From Halanaerobium saccharolyticum (GTDB lineage: Bacteria > Bacillota > Halanaerobiia > Halanaerobiales > Halanaerobiaceae): DNA of 64,000 bases. The translations under genes and the position numbers were made by a program. The notes under the pieces are model-generated. The model ran no database searches, was not told the origin of the DNA, and saw only the letters and a list, made by a program, of their open reading frames with translations. Every line of letters starts with the position of its first letter. Within the stretch, counting starts at the first letter, position 1. The DNA is taken from assembly GCF_003053565.1 (NCBI RefSeq), contig NZ_QAXS01000005.1:1-64000 (forward strand), read 5' to 3'. This document shows positions 58,458-64,000 of this stretch, piece by piece.

Positions 58458-59681
58458 TTAATCAAGCAGAAATTTTAAGAAAACTTCGTTTGCTAATTCT
58501 TTTCCCCGCTCTGTTAAATAAATTCTCTCATTTCCTTCCTTTATTAGCTGCTTTGATTTCAATTCTTCAATCTCCTCTTTAAAAACTTTTTTAACTCCAA
58601 CTTTAAATTGACTATAAAATTTATGATAAAATAATCCCTGGGCCGTTCTTAAGGCCAGAAAAGAATATTCGGCCATCTTTTCTTTTGGCTCAAGACAGTT
58701 TAAAGTCCTAATTTTTGATTCAATATTAGGGGGAAACAGATTTGAATTATCTGCTGCTCCATCACTTATCAATTCTTTAAAACTTCTTTTTTGGGGATTA
58801 TAATGATCTAAATATTGATTGAGATCAGCAATATTCTGGGATCTGCAGCTGCCGTCGAAAGCTGCTGCTCCTGGTCCAAGAGCTAAATAAGGTTCAAATA
58901 ACCAGTAAAGATAGTTGTGTCTGGCCCTATAACCTCTCTGAGAAAAATTAGAAATTTCATAGTGCTGATAATCAGCAGCTTTTAAGTTATCTACAGCCAG
59001 CTCATACATCTCTGCATCCAGCTCCTCCGAGGGTAACTTTAGTTCACCACTGTGATAACGCTTATAAAAAGGTGTGTTTTCGTGGATCTCAAGATTATAT
59101 AATGAAATATGAGGTGGTTTAAAACTAAGCATGGTCTCTAAATCATCAGCAAATTCATTTAAGCTCTGTTCCGGCAGAGCAAAAATCAGATCAGCACTGT
59201 AATTACCAAAATATTGATCTATCAAAGTTAAAATTTTTTTGTTCTTCTCTGAACTGCTTTTTCGTCCCAAAAAATCTAAATGCTGGTCATTAAAACTTTG
59301 AATTCCAACGCTCAATCTATTAACCCCGGCTCTCTTTAAGCCAATAATCTTATCTTCATTAATTGAAGCAGGATTAACCTCCACTGTAATTTCAGCAGTC
59401 GGAATAAGCTTAAAATTTTTCTTAATTTTTTTTATCAGTTCTCTGATATAAAAAGGTTCTATTAATGAAGGAGTTCCTCCTCCAATATATATTGTCTGCA
59501 GTAAATTATTATTAACTTTTTGAGATAATTCTTCTAATTCCATAAAAAGGGCGAACCAGTAAAGGTCCACCCTCTGTTTGGAGTATTTAACTGAATAAAA
59601 ATCACAGTAAGGACATTTGCTGCTGCAGAAAGGAAGGTGAATATATAAAGCATTGGCTAAACTAAAATTTAAATTAGGCAT
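58458..59681 (-). CDS. hemW: Heme chaperone HemW (radical SAM, formerly HemN-like)
   Basis: A 407-residue radical-SAM protein. It has the [10 protein letters not shown] cluster motif (CX3CX2C) followed by Phe rather than the fourth Cys of true coproporphyrinogen oxidase, as in HemW, and [15 protein letters not shown]. HemW binds heme and delivers it to enzymes; whether this organism makes heme is unknown. I start at ATG (MPNLNF) since AAAGGG lies just upstream; the start is seven bases inside lepA. Confidence 0.93.
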   Translation of the reverse strand: MPNLNFSLANALYIHLPFCSSKCPYCDFYSVKYSKQRVDLYWFALFMELEELSQKVNNNLLQTIYIGGGTPSLIEPFYIRELIKKIKKNFKLIPTAEITVEVNPASINEDKIIGLKRAGVNRLSVGIQSFNDQHLDFLGRKSSSEKNKKILTLIDQYFGNYSADLIFALPEQSLNEFADDLETMLSFKPPHISLYNLEIHENTPFYKRYHSGELKLPSEELDAEMYELAVDNLKAADYQHYEISNFSQRGYRARHNYLYWLFEPYLALGPGAAAFDGSCRSQNIADLNQYLDHYNPQKRSFKELISDGAADNSNLFPPNIESKIRTLNCLEPKEKMAEYSFLALRTAQGLFYHKFYSQFKVGVKKVFKEEIEELKSKQLIKEGNERIYLTERGKELANEVFLKFLLD

Positions 59682-61461
59682 TTTCATCCCTTTCTAAAAC
59701 TGTCATAAATGCTTCCTGAGGAATCTCTACACTTCCAACCTGTTTCATCCGCTTTTTACCTTCTTTTTGCTTTTCTAATAATTTCCTTTTACGGCTGACA
59801 TCTCCACCATAACATTTCTGCAGTACATTTTTCCGCATCGCTGGAATATTTACTCGAGCAATAATTTTCCCACCGACTGCAGCCTGAATTGGAACTTTAA
59901 ACATATGGCGGGGAATAACTTCTTTTAATCTTCTTACAAGGGCATTTCCCTGCTGATATGAGTTTTCATCATGGACAATTGTAGAAAGTGCATCAACAAC
60001 TTCTTTATTAATAAGAATGTCAAGTTTAACTAGCTTAGACTCTTTATAGCCTTCTAATTCATAATCTAAGGTTGCATAACCTCTGGTTTTTGATTTTAAC
60101 TGATTGAAAAAGTCAGTTATAATTTCACTCAGGGGCATTTCATATTTTAAGGTAACCCGGTCCTGATCTATATACTGCATATCTTTAAATTCACCGCGAT
60201 TATCCTGACAGAGCTCCATTGCCTGACCAACATATTCTTCCGGCAGGTGAATTTCAGCAGTCACAAAAGGTTCTTTTATCTTATCAATTTCACTCTGTTC
60301 TGGAAAAGCAGCTGGATTTTCTATTCTCAGCTCTTCCCCATTCTTTTTAATAATCTGATATTCCACACTGGGAGCAGTAATCACCAGATCAAGATCATAT
60401 TCTCTCTCCAGTCTTTCCTGAATAACCTCCATGTGCAGCAGCCCTAAAAATCCACAGCGAAAGCCAAATCCTAAAGCTTCAGATGTTTCTGGTTCGAAGG
60501 TGAAAGAAGCGTCATTTAACTGCAGTTTTTCTAAAGCTTCTTTTAAAACCTCATAATCGGCATTATCAGTCGGATAAAGACCACTAAATACCATCGGCTG
60601 AACCTTCTGATAACCAGGAAGTGCTTTAGCAGCAGGGTTATTTTTTAAAGTGATTGTGTCTCCCACCCGGCAGTTTCTAACATCTTTAATCCCGGAGATA
60701 ATATAACCAACTTCTCCAGAGCTTAACTCGTCTTTTTTCTGCATGGCAGGACTAAAAAATCCAACCTCATCAACCTCATAACTTTTCTGATTGGACATCA
60801 ATAAAATTTTATCACCTTTTTTTACTGAGCCTTCCATAACTCTAACATAGGCAATTACCCCCTGATAGGAGTCATAGAGTGTATCAAAGACTAAAGCTTT
60901 TAAAGGCTGGTTTTCTCCATTATAAGGAGCTGGAACCCGCTCAATAATTGCTTCCAGTATCTGATCAATATTTGTCCCTTCTTTAGCACTGGCTAAGATA
61001 GCTTCATCCGGATCAATACCAATATCCAAAAGCTGTTCTTTGACCCGCTGAGGGTTAGCTGATGGTAAATCAATTTTATTAATAACTGGAATAATCTCTA
61101 AATCATGCTCTAAGGCCAGATAAATATTAGCCATTGTCTGAGCTTCTACTCCCTGAGCAGCATCAATTACTAAAAGAGCTCCTTCACAGGCGGCAAGGCT
61201 TCTTGATACCTCATAAGCAAAATCAACATGGCCCGGTGTATCAATCAAATTAAGTTCATAGCCCTGATGTTCAATAGTCACCGCCTGAGCCTTAATTGTA
61301 ATTCCTCTTTCTCTTTCTAAATCCATTTTATCTAATACCTGTTCCTGCATTTTACGATCTGTAATAGTTCCTGTATATTCTAACATACGATCAGCAAGAG
61401 TCGATTTCCCGTGATCAATATGAGCTATTATGCAGAAGTTTCTAATTTTATCGGTCTGCAA
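59674..61461 (-). CDS. lepA: Elongation factor 4 (LepA)
   Basis: A translational GTPase of 595 residues that can back-translocate stalled ribosomes. Motifs [22 protein letters not shown] and NKIDLPSA are present, followed by EF-G-like domains and the LepA-specific C-terminal domain ending in [18 protein letters not shown]. It starts with TTG behind AAAGGAGG. lepA-hemW-hrcA is the conserved order, but the Bacillus spore genes between rpsT and lepA are missing. Confidence 0.97.
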   Translation of the reverse strand: MQTDKIRNFCIIAHIDHGKSTLADRMLEYTGTITDRKMQEQVLDKMDLERERGITIKAQAVTIEHQGYELNLIDTPGHVDFAYEVSRSLAACEGALLVIDAAQGVEAQTMANIYLALEHDLEIIPVINKIDLPSANPQRVKEQLLDIGIDPDEAILASAKEGTNIDQILEAIIERVPAPYNGENQPLKALVFDTLYDSYQGVIAYVRVMEGSVKKGDKILLMSNQKSYEVDEVGFFSPAMQKKDELSSGEVGYIISGIKDVRNCRVGDTITLKNNPAAKALPGYQKVQPMVFSGLYPTDNADYEVLKEALEKLQLNDASFTFEPETSEALGFGFRCGFLGLLHMEVIQERLEREYDLDLVITAPSVEYQIIKKNGEELRIENPAAFPEQSEIDKIKEPFVTAEIHLPEEYVGQAMELCQDNRGEFKDMQYIDQDRVTLKYEMPLSEIITDFFNQLKSKTRGYATLDYELEGYKESKLVKLDILINKEVVDALSTIVHDENSYQQGNALVRRLKEVIPRHMFKVPIQAAVGGKIIARVNIPAMRKNVLQKCYGGDVSRKRKLLEKQKEGKKRMKQVGSVEIPQEAFMTVLERDENA

Positions 61462-61523
61462 AAAGACTTCCTCCTTTTAATAAATCATTTTGCTGGACAA
61501 AAATTAATATCCACAGCACTTTA

Positions 61524-61552
61524 ATTATATTATACTTAAGCTGATTAATCAA
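61524..61552 (-). promoter_or_regulatory. Promoter of lepA
   Basis: On the minus strand TTGATT (61547-61552) and perfect TATAAT (61524-61529) are 17 bases apart. Confidence 0.75.
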
Positions 61553-61560
61553 TTCTCTTT

Positions 61561-61582
61561 TTGAACAGCCAGTTGTGTTCAA
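61561..61582. repeat. Inverted repeat between divergent lepA and rpsT promoters
   Basis: TTGAACA and TGTTCAA form a perfect 7-bp inverted repeat with an 8-base centre, lying between the two divergent promoters. It may be an operator; it is not flanked by a convincing T-run on the minus strand. Confidence 0.4.
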
Positions 61583-61627
61583 AATTTTTAAACTCTTTCT
61601 GTTCATGGCTTTTTTTGAATTTAACTC

Positions 61628-61656
61628 TTGCATTTTAGGAAACAACATGTTAAAAT
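61628..61656 (+). promoter_or_regulatory. Promoter of rpsT
   Basis: TTGCAT (61628-61633) and TAAAAT (61651-61656) are 17 bases apart on the plus strand, leaving a leader of about 55 bases before rpsT. Confidence 0.65.
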
Positions 61657-61718
61657 TGAAATGTTGCAAATTAAGTCTGAGAGTATAAATACTTACTTTT
61701 AAGAGGGGGTGAAGTTAG

Positions 61719-61979
61719 ATGCCTATTATTAAATCTGCTAAGAAAAGAGTTAAGACAACAGAAAAGAAAACTGCTCAAAATCGCGAATGGAAAGATAGAT
61801 TAAAAAATGTGATTAAGGATATGGAAAAAGCAGTTGAAGCAGGGGACAAAGAAGCTGCTGCAGAACAGTTAAAAGAGACTAAAAAGGTCATCGATAAGGC
61901 TGTAACAAGAAATATTATTCATAAGAACAACGCAGCCCGCAAAAAATCCCGCCTCACAAAGATGTATAATAATATGTAA
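61719..61979 (+). CDS. rpsT: Small subunit ribosomal protein S20
   Basis: An 86-residue, Lys-rich primary 16S-binding protein of the small subunit body. The sequence MPIIKSAKKRVKTTEKKTAQN and the closing RKKSRLTKMYNNM are typical of S20. The ribosome site GAGGGGGTGAAG is strong. It is the only supported gene on the plus strand and is divergent from lepA and convergent with holA, as is usual in Firmicutes. Confidence 0.97.
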   Translation: MPIIKSAKKRVKTTEKKTAQNREWKDRLKNVIKDMEKAVEAGDKEAAAEQLKETKKVIDKAVTRNIIHKNNAARKKSRLTKMYNNM

Positions 61980-61998
61980 TTAAAAATTAAAATTTATC

Positions 61999-62018
61999 TA
62001 AAAGATAGCTATCTTTTA
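61999..62018. repeat. 20-bp perfect palindrome after rpsT
   Basis: TAAAAGATAGC and its mirror form a perfect 20-bp palindrome 20 bases after the rpsT stop. It is upstream of the main terminator and may be a first stop or an mRNA end-protecting hairpin. Confidence 0.55.
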
Positions 62019-62025
62019 AATTATT

Positions 62026-62055
62026 AAACTCATCCAGCTGGATGAGTTTTTTGTT
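62026..62055 (+). terminator. Terminator of rpsT
   Basis: A 24-base palindrome (AAACTCATCCAG/CTGGATGAGTTT) is followed by TTTTGTTTG on the plus strand. Confidence 0.9.
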
Positions 62056-62060
62056 TGTCT

Positions 62061-62104
62061 AAAAAAATCCAGCCCCTATCGATTTTAGGAGGCTGGATTT
62101 TTTT
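62061..62104 (-). terminator. Terminator of holA
   Basis: A 9-bp stem AATCCAGCC/GGCTGGATT (62066-62099), extended by paired A- and T-runs on the outside, ends the minus-strand holA transcript and can also act on the plus strand. Confidence 0.9.
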
Positions 62105-62113
62105 ATCTAGATT

Positions 62114-63121
62114 TTAATATGCAATTGATTTGATGATAATCATTTCTAAAGCAGTGTTCTGATCTGGATAATAACCTGTTAAAAAGTGATAATTAGCTCT
62201 CAGGATCTCTTCTAATATATTTTCCAGCTCTTTTTGAGTGAAATTTCTGCTCCGCTGCATTGCTTTTTTTACAGGGTAGGGATGTTTATTTATCTTCTTA
62301 GCTATTTTGCGATTATCATGAGTATATTGACTGTAAAATTTAACCTGCATTAAAAGCTCAATTTGATTTTTGAGCATTGTTAGTAAATAAAGTGGATAAA
62401 CTCCCTTATTCAGCATTTCTTTTAAAGTCAAAAGAGCCTGGTCAGTTTTTTTGTCCCCTATCAGATCTAAAAAATTAAATATTTCTTCATCTTCTAAAAA
62501 TTTTTCTCTGCTAATTATATTTTTTAAATCATAGTAAGAAATCTTCTCTTTATCCGGATAGCGAGTGACAATCTTTTCTATCTCACTGTTTAATATTTCC
62601 AGCTTATTGCTGAACATGTTTTCCAGCATTTTTACACTCTGGCTGTCAATTTTTTTATTATACTTTTTAAAGCGCTCTTTAATCCACCTGTCCAGATCAC
62701 GATAGCGGGGAGTTTCAAATTCCTGATATTCAGCAATTTTTTTTAAAGTCAGATAGAATTTTTTTCTTTTATCTACCTTATTTGCTGTTAAAAATATAAG
62801 GGTGGTGCTCTGATTTAAATTTTGAAAGATTTTCAGCAACCTCTGTTTTTCTTCCTTTTTTAGAGAGTCATCCTCACTAAAATGAGAAATAACAAATCTC
62901 TTTTCTGCTCCCATTGGTGGAGTCTGAACAGCATTAGATAGTCTTTTTAAATAATCATCACCAGGGTTAACATAAGAAAGATTAAAATCCCTTATAGCTT
63001 CGGGTACAAATTTATCTATAAATTTTTCTTTAAATTTATTTCTTAAATATGAGTTTTCTGCATAAATATAATATAATTTTTTTGCTTTCTGCTCATTTTT
63101 TATAAATCCTTCTAAATCCAT
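62114..63121 (-). CDS. holA: DNA polymerase III delta subunit
   Basis: The clamp-loader wrench subunit that opens the beta sliding clamp. The 335-residue protein has a degenerate AAA+ fold with the family profile (LYYIYAENSYLRNKFKEKF, TLIFLTANKVDKRKKFYLTL) and a C-terminal collar domain (FNFLDLIGDKKTDQALLTLKEML). It is very Lys-rich. The holA gene between comEC and rpsT is the Firmicute standard. Ribosome site GAGGTGGAAG. Confidence 0.92.
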   Translation of the reverse strand: MDLEGFIKNEQKAKKLYYIYAENSYLRNKFKEKFIDKFVPEAIRDFNLSYVNPGDDYLKRLSNAVQTPPMGAEKRFVISHFSEDDSLKKEEKQRLLKIFQNLNQSTTLIFLTANKVDKRKKFYLTLKKIAEYQEFETPRYRDLDRWIKERFKKYNKKIDSQSVKMLENMFSNKLEILNSEIEKIVTRYPDKEKISYYDLKNIISREKFLEDEEIFNFLDLIGDKKTDQALLTLKEMLNKGVYPLYLLTMLKNQIELLMQVKFYSQYTHDNRKIAKKINKHPYPVKKAMQRSRNFTQKELENILEEILRANYHFLTGYYPDQNTALEMIIIKSIAY

Positions 63122-63170
63122 TTACTTCCACCTCAATAATTATAAACTAGTTAGTCTGTTAATATAGTTT

Positions 63171-63199
63171 AACATATTTTAGGCAGCCTCTCCAGTCAA
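63171..63199 (-). promoter_or_regulatory. Promoter of holA
   Basis: On the minus strand TTGACT (63194-63199) and TATGTT (63171-63176) are 17 bases apart. Confidence 0.55.
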
Positions 63200-63222
63200 T
63201 TAGTTTTAATCAGCCTGATTTT

Positions 63223-64000
63223 TTATCTAAAAGTATCGAGATAAATTTTCTGACCATCAGAAATCACCTTAATCATTCCTCTCTGATCTGTCCGCAGATA
63301 TTTTATATTTAAATTATCAAATCTATTGATAACTTCTTTAGAAGGGTGGCCAAAATTATTTCTACCAACAGAGATTACTGCCAGCTTCGGTTTAATCTCC
63401 TCCAATAGGAATTTACTGCTCGAAGTTTTGCTGCCGTGATGACCAGCTTTAAGAATGTCTATTTTAGGTAAATTATAGTTTTTGACTATCATTTCTTCTC
63501 CTGCTGCAGATAAATCACCGGTAAACAAGAAATTGCTATTTTGATGTTTTAATAAAAAAACTAATGAGTTTTCGTTTCTATCTTCACTTAACTTATTTAA
63601 TTCAGGATTCAGCACTTTAACCTGGCAGCCAGAAATTTCAAAAACCATCCCAGCGGTCAAAAAATTAATTTGACTTTCTTTTTTACTGCCTGCTGCCAGC
63701 TGAATATGCAGAGCTGTTGGTTCTTTATAGGGAGGAATTAAAATTGTTTTAATCTCTTTTCGCTGAAGCAGATGGGGGATTCCACCGGCATGATCTGCAT
63801 CAAAATGACTGATCATTAAATAATCGATTGTTTTAATTCCTAGATAGTTTAGATAGGATATAATGCTGTATTCAACATTCCTGCCTTCACTCCCTGGTGG
63901 ACCTGTATCAATCAGCATATTTTCTCCATTTGGGAATTGAATAAAAATTCCATCACCCTGACCAACAGCCAGATAATCAATTTCTAAATTTTTAGAGACT
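63223..64000 (-). CDS. comEC: C-terminal part of competence protein ComEC (incomplete)
   Basis: The frame is open to the window edge, so the gene starts beyond base 64000. The visible 258 residues are the C-terminal metallo-beta-lactamase-like domain: YLAVGQGDGIFIQFPNGENM (a DVGQGD variant), MLIDTGPPGS, the metal motif SHFDADHAGG, FLFTGDLS and LKAGHHGSKTSSS. In ComEC this domain acts with a membrane channel for DNA uptake. The preceding membrane domains are not seen, so a stand-alone ComEC-like hydrolase cannot be excluded, but the neighbouring holA supports comEC. Confidence 0.88.
   Translation of the reverse strand, partial: VSKNLEIDYLAVGQGDGIFIQFPNGENMLIDTGPPGSEGRNVEYSIISYLNYLGIKTIDYLMISHFDADHAGGIPHLLQRKEIKTILIPPYKEPTALHIQLAAGSKKESQINFLTAGMVFEISGCQVKVLNPELNKLSEDRNENSLVFLLKHQNSNFLFTGDLSAAGEEMIVKNYNLPKIDILKAGHHGSKTSSSKFLLEEIKPKLAVISVGRNNFGHPSKEVINRFDNLNIKYLRTDQRGMIKVISDGQKIYLDTFR

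Noticed and set aside
61448-61669. Minus-strand ORF of 73 codons before lepA
   Set aside because: It covers the lepA promoter and ribosome site, overlaps the lepA start out of frame and has no ribosome site of its own.

Overview
This is a low-GC, almost wholly housekeeping stretch of chromosome from an anaerobic, probably non-sporulating Firmicute. Protein style and gene order suggest a halophilic Halanaerobium-like member of the Halanaerobiales; this is inference, since no 16S sequence lies in the window. I support 61 protein genes, RNase P RNA, 6S RNA and one tRNA. Everything except rpsT (61719-61979) is read from the minus strand, so transcription runs from high to low coordinates. No transposase, CRISPR array or prophage was seen.

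Right block (about 64.0 to 28.4 kb): comEC (cut by the window edge), holA, divergent rpsT, lepA-hemW, the CIRCE-controlled hrcA-grpE-dnaK-dnaJ heat-shock operon, rsmE-mtaB, HIT, yqeY, an NfeD/flotillin membrane pair, an unknown membrane protein, phoH, a 7TM-HD phosphodiesterase, ybeY, a kinase-phosphatase fusion, a CorC protein, a DUF3048 lipoprotein, cdd-era, deoC, recO, glyQS, a PPSR-type regulator, dgt, dnaG-rpoD, a CAU tRNA and a NIF3 protein. This follows the Bacillus comEC-to-sigA macro-operon with rpsU, prmA, trmK and the spore genes gpr, spoIIP, yqfC and yqfD missing from their usual slots.

Junction (about 28.4 to 26.1 kb): rnpB, two overlapping unknown 69-residue ORFs with their own promoter and terminator, an XRE regulator preceded by tandem 19-bp repeats, and yebC. 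This is the only clearly non-canonical islet, and it lies where two normally separate conserved blocks meet.

Left block (about 26.1 to 0.4 kb): ruvCAB-queA-tgt-yajC-lepB-secDF, then ubiB-recJ-apt-relA-dtd and a metallo-hydrolase, a membrane-anchored SurA-like/TPR protein, hisS-aspS, 6S RNA, a 5-formyl-THF cyclo-ligase, rarA, an IMPACT protein and an IscR-like regulator with iscS-mnmA. At the left edge, two tandem consensus promoters and a structured leader point out of the window and very probably drive an rRNA operon.

The genes cover Holliday-junction repair, tRNA modification and charging, protein export, stringent response, chaperones and transcription initiation. Two regulatory habits recur: ribosome-binding sites built into the last codons of the upstream gene, and frequent GTG or TTG starts. 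Start positions given here were chosen by Shine-Dalgarno placement and can differ from the longest reading frame.
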